Shown in pieces: positions 1-6,594 of a DNA stretch of 64,000 nucleotides; position 1 is the stretch's first letter, and the number at the start of each line of letters is the position of its first letter. This stretch comes from Chitinophaga niastensis (lineage in GTDB: Bacteria > Bacteroidota > Bacteroidia > Chitinophagales > Chitinophagaceae): contig NZ_PYAW01000001.1 of the NCBI RefSeq assembly GCF_003014755.1, positions 372,001 to 436,000 of the forward strand. Reading direction: 5' to 3'. Under the pieces are notes generated by a model that saw only the letters and a program-made list of their open reading frames with translations, searched no databases and was not told the DNA's origin. Made by a program: the position numbers and the translations under genes.

Positions 1-786
1 ATTACCGGGGCGATTCAATACGGTAAGTCCCGGTACTAAACCCTGCAAAGCATTTTGTACAGATGTAACCGGACGGGAAATCAGTTTATCTGCACTAACA
101 GTAGCCACTGATCCGGTCAGGTTTACTTTCTTTTGTGAGCCGTAGCCTACGACTACTACTTCATTCAACCCTTTGGTATCTTCTTTCATTACCATATCAA
201 TGGTAGTGCGGCCATTGACAGCTATTTTCTCCTGCACATAACCAATAAACGTGAATAACAGTGTGGCATCATCCGGCACTTCCAACTGGTAGGTACCATC
301 AACACCGGTAACAGTTCCTTTGCCGGTACCTGTAATCTGTACATTCACACCAAGAATGGGCATCCCTTTTACATCGGTTATTTTACCTTTTACCAGGATG
401 TTTTTAATTACTTTATTTCCGGGAGCTATTACAATCAGTTCTTTATCCAGCGCCTTAAAGGTGAGATCAGTGTTCTTCAACACTTTGCTCAACACAATAT
501 CCAGCGGCTGGTCTGTAACATCAATAGAAATAAACTCATTGTTGGGCAATACGTCATTGTTATACACAAAACGAATATGCCCTTGTGCTTCAATGGCCTG
601 CAGCACTTTAGCAAGATTCATCCGTTTGGCGCTTAGCGTGATCCTGGTTTGCGAGTACGCTGTAGCGGAAACCTGCAAACAAAGGGCAAGCATTAAAATT
701 GCTGTCAGCTTCATGATACGTAGAACAAAAGTGAACGCTATTCCGGGTGGGTTATTACCCTTCCCGGAAAGTCTGTTTTTTTTCAT
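1..786 (-). CDS. SusC/RagA-type TonB-dependent receptor with N-terminal STN domain (5' part only)
   Basis: The open frame runs off the left edge, so only the first 262 codons are present. I start it at the ATG read from 786-784. After a basic N-terminus and hydrophobic signal peptide (about residues 25-45) comes an STN (secretin/TonB short N-terminal) domain. It is followed by a carboxypeptidase-like regulatory beta domain (VDGTYQLEV) and the SusC signature before the plug (EVVVVGYGSQKK, then SVATVSADKL). SusC proteins import glycans or other large substrates with a SusD lipoprotein, which would lie outside the window. The STN domain fits the sigma/FecR pair just upstream on the same strand: the receptor probably signals substrate binding to FecR. 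The substrate cannot be told from this part. Confidence 0.93.
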   Translation of the reverse strand, partial: MKKNRLSGKGNNPPGIAFTFVLRIMKLTAILMLALCLQVSATAYSQTRITLSAKRMNLAKVLQAIEAQGHIRFVYNNDVLPNNEFISIDVTDQPLDIVLSKVLKNTDLTFKALDKELIVIAPGNKVIKNILVKGKITDVKGMPILGVNVQITGTGKGTVTGVDGTYQLEVPDDATLLFTFIGYVQEKIAVNGRTTIDMVMKEDTKGLNEVVVVGYGSQKKVNLTGSVATVSADKLISRPVTSVQNALQGLVPGLTVLNRPGN

Positions 787-950
787 ACTTTTAGGTAGTT
801 AGAGGTCAATAAAATGGCAACAGCATTCCGGTCCGTCCAAAGACAGAGTGCAGTTACAGCCAGTTGATCTTAATCAGGGGGAAATGTGTCCGCATTTCCC
901 TTTTTTCATTAGTTCACTGCTATTAGCTATCCATATGTTTTAGTTGATGC

Positions 951-2000
951 TTATTTATCTATTAATAACGTGTCGTTGCTCATACGATAATTAAAAGGTG
1001 CTGACATCTGTAGCGCTGTCATTACACGTGTTAATGGTTCATCCCGGAAAGTGCCTGTAAACCGGGCATTTTTCATTGTTTCGTCGTTGAAAATTACAGT
1101 AATACCGTACCACCTTTGTAACTGCAAGGCTATAACTTCAAATGGTTGATTAAAGAAAGTAAGTCTGCGCTCCCGCCAGGTTACTTCTACAAAATTGCTG
1201 TCGCCTGTAAGCATTTTAGGAGCATCGATCAGGTAGCTGACAGTATCGGTTGTATGCTTTTTGTTTATGCTGCTTTTTTTAATATTCTCCAGTTCCGGAT
1301 TATTCTGTACTACCAGTTTCTGACTGGGTTCCAGCTGTATCTTTCTTCCTTGTTCCTGTTTCATAACAACCTGGACTTTTCCGGTGAGCAAGGTAGTTTC
1401 AGTGGTAGCATCTTCCGGGTATGCTTTAACGTTAAAAGACGTGCCCAGCACATTAATATCTACTGCACGTGTATGAATAATAAATGGTTGACCGGCCTGT
1501 TGTTTTATATCAAAAAATGCTTCTCCATTCAACACTACCTCTCTGGCTTTCCCTGGTTTCCAATTATTATATTGCAGCTGACTATTAGCATTTAGCCATA
1601 CCTGCGAACCATCCGGCAAAATCAGGTGTTGCACTTTGCCTATATTGGTAGCCACTTCCAGCTGATATGTCTTTTTTGAATGCAGCAAATATTGTCCACC
1701 CACACCTAGTATCACAAAGAGTAATACAGCAGCAGCACCTCTCCATATCCATGGTTTCATCCGGTAAATGCCGGTGTTGGTCGTCTCCTGTATTTTTCCT
1801 TCCAGCCCCAGCCAGATTCTTTTCTTTTCTTCTGCCTCCCTGTCTGCGCTACCCAACAGGTCTTCAGCCGGAATCATGTCCAGCGTCTGGTACCAGTTAT
1901 ACAGCTGTTCCTCTTCATCAGCCGACAAGATGGTACTGCTTTGTTTTATCAGCAAAGTCCGGATATGCTCCGGGATATAGCCTGGGATTTCATTTTTCAT
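951..2000 (-). CDS. FecR-family anti-sigma factor
   Basis: A 349-residue protein. The N-terminal cytoplasmic part (about 1-85) should hold the sigma factor. One membrane segment follows at about 87-106 (rich in A, V, L, I), then the periplasmic FecR beta domain (about 115-215, with the typical GEAFFDI and VLGTSFNVKAY signatures). The C-terminus is a DUF4974/STN-like module (about 270-345, FNQPFEVIALQLQRWYG and FTGTFRDEPL). In this family the periplasmic part senses the occupied SusC/FecA-like receptor and releases or activates the cognate sigma. It lies between the ECF sigma (87 bp upstream) and the receptor, on the same strand, which is the classic regulatory order. Confidence 0.94.
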   Translation of the reverse strand: MKNEIPGYIPEHIRTLLIKQSSTILSADEEEQLYNWYQTLDMIPAEDLLGSADREAEEKKRIWLGLEGKIQETTNTGIYRMKPWIWRGAAAVLLFVILGVGGQYLLHSKKTYQLEVATNIGKVQHLILPDGSQVWLNANSQLQYNNWKPGKAREVVLNGEAFFDIKQQAGQPFIIHTRAVDINVLGTSFNVKAYPEDATTETTLLTGKVQVVMKQEQGRKIQLEPSQKLVVQNNPELENIKKSSINKKHTTDTVSYLIDAPKMLTGDSNFVEVTWRERRLTFFNQPFEVIALQLQRWYGITVIFNDETMKNARFTGTFRDEPLTRVMTALQMSAPFNYRMSNDTLLIDK

Positions 2001-2086
2001 GGCGTCTGTAATAGATAGTCGATCAAATAGCGTAAGTGTACCAGATAAAATTTAACTTTTTTTAAAATATTGGGCTGGCAGCGTTA

Positions 2087-2632
2087 TCACAGGGATCTGT
2101 CCAGTCTTTTGCGGATTCTCTTCAATGCAGTACTGATCTGGTTTCGCACCGTTTGATGGGATAAAGATAACTTCTGGGCTATTTGCACCGCGTTCAGGTT
2201 ATAATCACGGCTAAGTACAAATACTTCCTTCATTTTAGCAGGCATTTGTCTTATTTCTTCTTCCACGAGCGTATTCAGCTGGCGGTACTGTAGTTCTTCA
2301 CTAACTTCCGGAGACAGATGTTCCTCTTCCTGAAGTATACTATCGTAGTATTTGCTGCGCACGGTGCGCAGCCTGTAATAATCAATGATTTTGTAACGCA
2401 GGGAGGTATAGAGGTATTGCAATAATGTTTCCCTCAATAGTATTGAGTGGCGTGATTTCCACAGGGAAAAGAAGATTTCCTGTATAATATCTCTTACCTC
2501 TTCAGTGGTAGCCAGCTTTTTTAAGGCCTGCTGATACAGGATTTTCCAGTAGCGTTCATAAATTTCCCTGAAAGCCCATTCATCATCTTCTCTTAACAAA
2601 ATCAGCAATTCAGGATCAGTTAAATGCTTCAA
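2087..2632 (-). CDS. ECF RNA polymerase sigma factor (Bacteroidota SusC/FecR-linked type)
   Basis: At 181 residues this matches the usual length of Bacteroidota ECF sigmas paired with FecR. Region 2 is seen at about 15-85 (FREIYERYWKILYQQA, EEVRDIIQEIFFSLW). Region 4 is at about 120-175, with the helix-turn-helix NAVQIAQKLSLSHQTVRNQI. It should direct RNA polymerase to the adjacent sus-like operon once FecR is triggered. The first gene of the sigma-FecR-SusC set, it is read on the minus strand. Confidence 0.95.
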   Translation of the reverse strand: MKHLTDPELLILLREDDEWAFREIYERYWKILYQQALKKLATTEEVRDIIQEIFFSLWKSRHSILLRETLLQYLYTSLRYKIIDYYRLRTVRSKYYDSILQEEEHLSPEVSEELQYRQLNTLVEEEIRQMPAKMKEVFVLSRDYNLNAVQIAQKLSLSHQTVRNQISTALKRIRKRLDRSL

Positions 2633-2667
2633 ACCACGATATCTTTTGGTAGAAAAAAAGTAAAATG

Positions 2668-4341
2668 TTACTTGCTAACAGTCAGCAACTGCTTATACTT
2701 TAGTGGATCATGCAAAATATCCACTGCTGTATTTACTTCACTGTCCCATGCAAGCGATTTTGCGATGCGGCCTTTCTGTAAATAGTAACGGTTGATGATC
2801 TCTTCTTCCAGCAGGCGTTTAATCTCTGTTTTATTTTTCAGGAGATCCTGTTTTTTATCGTGTTTCATCTTCGTCTCCACCGTTTCCAGTTCCTTCGCTA
2901 TGGCATCGTAGTATTTTTCTTTCTTAGCGGTGCTTTTGAAAGAGTCCAGTACTTCCTCACTCCGGGTTTTATAGCTGTAGTCTTTGTTATCGAGATAATG
3001 CTCAAAATCGGCAAACTCGCTGTCGGTGAGCGCGAAAGTAGTGGCAGGTGCTATTTTATCATGATTATAATAATAGCTGGTAGCATAATCAAAAATAAAC
3101 TGTTTACGGATCAGCGTAATGGCTACCTGGCTGACAATGGTAGGATCTACTTTAGCATCCGGTTCAATGCCACCACCATCTTTTACTGCGCGCCCGTTAT
3201 GTGTGATAAATGATTTGCGCAGGGAATCCGGTACATAATCCACGCTGCCGTCGTCATTACGATGAGAGTAGTCAATGGCCTGTATACAGCGGCCACTGGG
3301 TGTATAGTACTTGGCAGTGGTAACTTTCAGTTTGGTATTATATGGCAACTGACGGGTAGTTTGCACCAGTCCTTTACCGTAGGAACGTTGCCCTATTACC
3401 AGCCCCCTATCCAGGTCCTGTATGCTGCCGGCTACTATTTCGGAAGCAGAGGCAGAGGAATGATTCGTAAGAACCGCTAATGGAATATGTGTATCCGCAG
3501 GCTGTTCTGCCGTTTCGTAATTACGATCCCAGTTCTTCACTTTCCCTTTTGTGCTTACGATGAGTTTGTTTTTATCTACAAAAATATTAGCAACTACAAC
3601 GGCTTCATCCAGCAGTCCTCCGGGATTTCCCCGCAGATCCAGTACCAATCCTTTTATACCGGGATTGGTTTGCTTCAGCTGTTCAAAGGCTTTGCGCACC
3701 ATGCTGCCGCTGTTTTCGGTAAACTGCGACATTTTTATATAGCCGATATCATTCTTTATGATGCCAGTATAGCTTACTGCTTTTACGTTGATCTCTTCCC
3801 GGATAATTTTCTTAGGTGTTTCCACGCCGGTTACCGGGTTGCGGAAAACCATATCCAGTGGTGTTCCTGCCGCTCCTTTCAGTTGTTTGCTGATATCATC
3901 CTGTGGGGCGTTTTTAACAGACTTACCATCCATGCTTACAATAATATCGCCTGGTTTTACGCCGGCTTTATCCATGGGGCTGCCTTCGTATACATCGGTA
4001 ATGGAAGTCCATTCCCCGTTGGTATAAATAGAAGCGCCTACACCACCGTATTTGCCGGTAGCCATAAATTTGAGGTCGTCCAGATTTTCTTCAGATATAA
4101 AGTCTGTAAACGGATCAGTTTCCTCCAGCATAGCTTCAATGCCTTTACGCATTACTTTTTCGGGTGGCAGTTCATCTACATAATAAGTATTCAATTCCCG
4201 GTAAAAAGCGGCGAAAATATCCAGGTTCTTGGCAATCTGAAAATATTTATCGCTTTCATTGAAAGCAAAGATGCCCGCTGCTGTGATAAGCAGTAGCAGC
4301 ATGGCTATCAGTTTCTTTTTTTTATTGAAAAACGCACGCAT
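2668..4341 (-). CDS. C-terminal processing peptidase (S41 family, CtpA/Prc type)
   Basis: A 557-residue protein with an N-terminal membrane anchor or signal (about 11-27), a PDZ domain (about 95-170, GGVGASIY... KAGVKPGDIIVSMDGKSV) and the S41 protease core. The catalytic Ser lies in the SSASASEIVAG motif (about Ser296). The catalytic Lys lies in RSYGKGLVQ (about Lys323), the Ser/Lys dyad of this family. The substrate-binding motif GLVLDLRGNPGGLL is also intact. It should cleave the C-termini of periplasmic proteins. It lies downstream of yidD on the same strand and may be co-transcribed with the rpmH-rnpA-yidD group. Confidence 0.93.
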   Translation of the reverse strand: MRAFFNKKKKLIAMLLLLITAAGIFAFNESDKYFQIAKNLDIFAAFYRELNTYYVDELPPEKVMRKGIEAMLEETDPFTDFISEENLDDLKFMATGKYGGVGASIYTNGEWTSITDVYEGSPMDKAGVKPGDIIVSMDGKSVKNAPQDDISKQLKGAAGTPLDMVFRNPVTGVETPKKIIREEINVKAVSYTGIIKNDIGYIKMSQFTENSGSMVRKAFEQLKQTNPGIKGLVLDLRGNPGGLLDEAVVVANIFVDKNKLIVSTKGKVKNWDRNYETAEQPADTHIPLAVLTNHSSASASEIVAGSIQDLDRGLVIGQRSYGKGLVQTTRQLPYNTKLKVTTAKYYTPSGRCIQAIDYSHRNDDGSVDYVPDSLRKSFITHNGRAVKDGGGIEPDAKVDPTIVSQVAITLIRKQFIFDYATSYYYNHDKIAPATTFALTDSEFADFEHYLDNKDYSYKTRSEEVLDSFKSTAKKEKYYDAIAKELETVETKMKHDKKQDLLKNKTEIKRLLEEEIINRYYLQKGRIAKSLAWDSEVNTAVDILHDPLKYKQLLTVSK

Positions 4342-4395
4342 GCAACAATGTGTATAAGGTGATTGATTTTAATCGTTGGCGAATGATCATCCTGT

Positions 4396-4626
4396 TTATG
4401 GCACCGGATCGTATCCATGTCCGCCCCATGGATGGCAGGACAATATACGCTTTATGGTGAGATAGCCTCCTTTGAAGATGCCATATTTTTTAAATGCCTC
4501 CAGCCCATACTGTGAACAGGTGGGCGTATAACGGCATTTACTGCCCAGTAAAGGCGAAATAAACCATTGATAGATCTTTATCAGGAAAATAAACGGATAA
4601 CCCAACCAGCGCACTACACTTTTCAT
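4396..4626 (-). CDS. yidD: Membrane protein insertion efficiency factor YidD
   Basis: A 76-residue protein with the conserved Cys-containing core [19 protein letters not shown] and the following [12 protein letters not shown] tail, the YidD/Haemolytic family signature. It associates with the inner membrane and helps YidC insert proteins. The order rpmH-rnpA-yidD is conserved across bacteria. Here a 7-nt-unit hairpin repeat separates it from rnpA, and the next gene on the strand is the S41 peptidase rather than yidC. Confidence 0.95.
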   Translation of the reverse strand: MKSVVRWLGYPFIFLIKIYQWFISPLLGSKCRYTPTCSQYGLEAFKKYGIFKGGYLTIKRILSCHPWGGHGYDPVP

Positions 4627-4630
4627 AATA

Positions 4631-4711
4631 GCATTTAGCTTTTAGCGATTAGCTTTTAGTAAAAAATCTTCGCTGCATTTAGCTAAAAGCTAATCGCTAA
4701 AGGCTAAATGC
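4631..4711. repeat. Class A intergenic hairpin (TAGCTTT heptad units) between rnpA and yidD
   Basis: Two 29-nt arms, 4631-4659 and 4683-4711, are inverted repeats with one mismatch. They enclose a 23-nt loop. Each arm is made of 7-nt units of the form TAGCNNT. The outer end of the right arm overlaps the last codons of rnpA and supplies its TAG stop. Related hairpins lie at 12237-12314, 23752-23838 and 34120-34233. Confidence 0.9.
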
Positions 4712-5087
4712 TGTTTTTAAGCTTCATTAAAATTACCGAAATTTTATCGTGCAGGGTAGAAAAATCGGCTATTTTTTTATCTGTATAGATGAGAAAAACT
4801 GCGAGTTGACGGGATTGGGATTGGAGATGATCATATAGATCCTGCTTTTGCAGACGCCAGGCTTCGCGGCCCAGCCGTTTGATACGGTTACGGTCTACTG
4901 CGTGTGGGAAACGACGGGTAGCAGCGCTAAAACCTACCTGCACAGGGAATTTATTTACAGGCTCTTTCACTGGCATGTAAATGACACGGTATGGAAAAAC
5001 AGAAAACGCTTTTCCTTCACGAAAAAGCGTTTCAATAAGTTTTCTGCTTTTTAACCTTTCTTCTTTTTTAAAAGAATAAGTTTTTAT
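4704..5087 (-). CDS. rnpA: Ribonuclease P protein component, probable ATA start
   Basis: RnpA binds the RNase P RNA and helps mature the 5' ends of tRNAs. The conserved basic signature FPHAVDRNRIKRLGREAWR is present, and the frame continues upstream through KKEERLKSRKLIETLFREGK, the family's N-terminal segment. The first ATG in frame (4976) would remove this segment. Between the in-frame TAA at 5100-5102 and that ATG there is no ATG, GTG, TTG or CTG. I therefore place the start at ATA 5085-5087, giving an N-terminus of (M)KTYSFKKEERLKSRK and 127 residues, the usual length. An ATA at 5097-5099 is an alternative. It lies 23 nt after rpmH on the same strand. The start is inferred; the frame itself is clear. 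Confidence 0.85.
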   Translation of the reverse strand: MKTYSFKKEERLKSRKLIETLFREGKAFSVFPYRVIYMPVKEPVNKFPVQVGFSAATRRFPHAVDRNRIKRLGREAWRLQKQDLYDHLQSQSRQLAVFLIYTDKKIADFSTLHDKISVILMKLKNSI

Positions 5088-5110
5088 GGCAAATCGTATT
5101 TAGCTATCAA

Positions 5111-5266
5111 TTATTTCAGCTTACGCTCGTCAGAAACAGTCAGCTTCTTACGACCTTTTGCTCTACGGGAAGCCAATACCTTACGGCCATTAGCAGTTTC
5201 CATTCTCTTTCTGAAGCCGTGAACGCTCTTTCTGCGTCTGTTATGCGGTTGAAAAGTACGTTTCAT
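5111..5266 (-). CDS. rpmH: 50S ribosomal protein L34
   Basis: A 51-residue, very basic protein ([18 protein letters not shown]... [13 protein letters not shown]), a full-length match to the L34 family. L34 is a late-assembling component of the large ribosomal subunit. The start is the ATG at 5264-5266. It is followed directly by rnpA on the same strand, the conserved bacterial arrangement. Confidence 0.98.
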   Translation of the reverse strand: MKRTFQPHNRRRKSVHGFRKRMETANGRKVLASRRAKGRKKLTVSDERKLK

Positions 5267-5338
5267 TTCTTTTTTTTGTTTTTACCTGTACTATACTAAA
5301 ACTCCCGATTAAAGGTTACTATTTTTTAAAACGGAAGG

Positions 5339-5369
5339 CAAAGGTAGCAGAAAATATTTAAAAAGTAAA
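5339..5369 (-). promoter_or_regulatory. Candidate promoter for rpmH
   Basis: On the minus strand TACCTTTG (5339-5346) matches the Bacteroidota -7 element TAnnTTTG exactly. Nineteen bases upstream lies TTTA (5366-5369), an imperfect -33 element. Transcription would start about 65 nt before the rpmH ATG. Confidence 0.45.
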
Positions 5370-5392
5370 ATTAAAATACAAATTCTTAAATG

Positions 5393-5430
5393 TAAAGGTG
5401 GAATGCAGCTTTCACCGCATTCCACCTTTA
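5393..5430 (-). terminator. Hairpin downstream of the OmpH/Skp gene
   Basis: A perfect 14-bp stem (5393-5406 with 5417-5430) and a 10-nt loop lie 16 bp after the stop of the minus-strand skp-like gene and before rpmH. No clean T tract follows, so it could act as a terminator or as an RNA 3'-end stabiliser. Confidence 0.6.
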
Positions 5431-5446
5431 ATATTAAAAACATTAA

Positions 5447-5956
5447 TTATTTAATACCCAGTTTAACTTTTACAGAAGCCAGGATATCGTCTGCAGCCGG
5501 AGAAACCAGCAGCATACCACCTGAACTGTCGATAACGTAGGCATAACCTTTTTCTTTGGCTACGTCTTCAATGGCCTTGCGAGCCTTATCGTAGATAGGT
5601 TTCAGCAATTCCTGTTGCTTAGCCTGTACTTTCTGCTCAGCTCCTTCACGGTAGTCCTGAATGCGTTTCTGAGCATCCTGGATTTCCTTGCCTTTGATTT
5701 CTTTCATATTGTCGGTCATAGTGGCCGCCTTGTCATCAAAATCCTTCATTTTCTTTGTATACTCATCTACCAGTGCTTTTCCATCACCTTCCAGGGTTTG
5801 GGCAAAAGTTTGCAAATCAGTTTCTGCCTTCTTAGCTTCCGGCATACTGGCAACCAGCGCCTGAGCATTGATATGCGCTACCTTGGATTGTGCCATTGCA
5901 TTCACGCTGAACAAACCGGTAACTGCCACAAAAGCAATAATTACGTACTTCTTCAT
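5447..5956 (-). CDS. OmpH/Skp family periplasmic chaperone (copy 1)
   Basis: A 169-residue protein with a cleavable signal peptide ending near AMAQS, then KVAHINAQALVASMPEAKKAE. A charged helical middle (about 50-120) would form the coiled-coil tentacles that hold unfolded outer-membrane proteins. The C-terminal VAKEKGYAYVIDSSGGMLLVS is the family's beta-sheet base. It follows a second skp-like gene and bamA on the same strand, in keeping with a role in delivering barrels to the BAM complex. Confidence 0.93.
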   Translation of the reverse strand: MKKYVIIAFVAVTGLFSVNAMAQSKVAHINAQALVASMPEAKKAETDLQTFAQTLEGDGKALVDEYTKKMKDFDDKAATMTDNMKEIKGKEIQDAQKRIQDYREGAEQKVQAKQQELLKPIYDKARKAIEDVAKEKGYAYVIDSSGGMLLVSPAADDILASVKVKLGIK

Positions 5957-6012
5957 GATGTTGTCTGTGTTTAAAAAAATTTAAATACTTATGTTAAAAA
6001 ATAGGTGCACGT

Positions 6013-6528
6013 TTATTTCTTCACGCCCAGCGATCTTAAAATCTCTTCGCTCTTATCCAGTTTCGGATCAGAAAATATAACGGTGGCTCCTGCAGCCTTA
6101 TCCAGCACAAAGTCGTACATCCTGCTGGCAGACAGCTTTTGTACAGCATTGTAAATTTTGTCCTGGATTGGTTTTACCAGTTCTTCTCTTTTTTTGAAGA
6201 GATCCCCTTCATACCCAAAACGTTTCTTCTGCAAATCCTTTGCATCCTTTTCCTTAGCTACTATCTCATCTTCCCGCTTGCGTTTCAGCTCTTCTGTCAG
6301 CATTACCTGCTCCGCCTGATAAGATTTATACATCTTATCTACTTCCTGGAATTTAGCATCAATCTCTTTCTGCCACTGCTCTGCAACAGCATCCAGTTTC
6401 TTCTGCGAATCCTTATACTCAGGAATGCTTTCGAGTATATATTTTGTATCTATCACGCAATAGCGCTGTGCACTTGCTGCACCGGCCATAGCCAAGACAA
6501 TAGCGGCTGTAATAAATAATTTCTTCAT
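6013..6528 (-). CDS. OmpH/Skp family periplasmic chaperone (copy 2)
   Basis: A 171-residue Skp-type protein: signal peptide to about residue 20 (cleavage after GAASAQ), then RYCVIDTKYILESIPEYKDSQ, a long charged coiled-coil middle, and SASRMYDFVLDKAAGATVIF at the C-terminus. It is a diverged neighbour of the 5447-5956 gene with the same architecture, so the pair looks like an old tandem duplication. The next gene upstream on the strand is bamA. Confidence 0.93.
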   Translation of the reverse strand: MKKLFITAAIVLAMAGAASAQRYCVIDTKYILESIPEYKDSQKKLDAVAEQWQKEIDAKFQEVDKMYKSYQAEQVMLTEELKRKREDEIVAKEKDAKDLQKKRFGYEGDLFKKREELVKPIQDKIYNAVQKLSASRMYDFVLDKAAGATVIFSDPKLDKSEEILRSLGVKK

Positions 6529-6594
6529 GCTACAATAGATTTTTTTGCAAAACCAAACGGCAGTTAAACTTGCAATATATAATTTATTTTCACA

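Noticed and set aside
3487..4296. Long open frame on the plus strand opposite the S41 peptidase gene
   Set aside because: It is antisense to a clear full-length protease with intact motifs and its translation resembles no family.
5447..6528. Assembly duplication of the Skp gene
   Set aside because: The two proteins share architecture but differ widely in sequence; tandem Skp genes after bamA are common in Bacteroidota.
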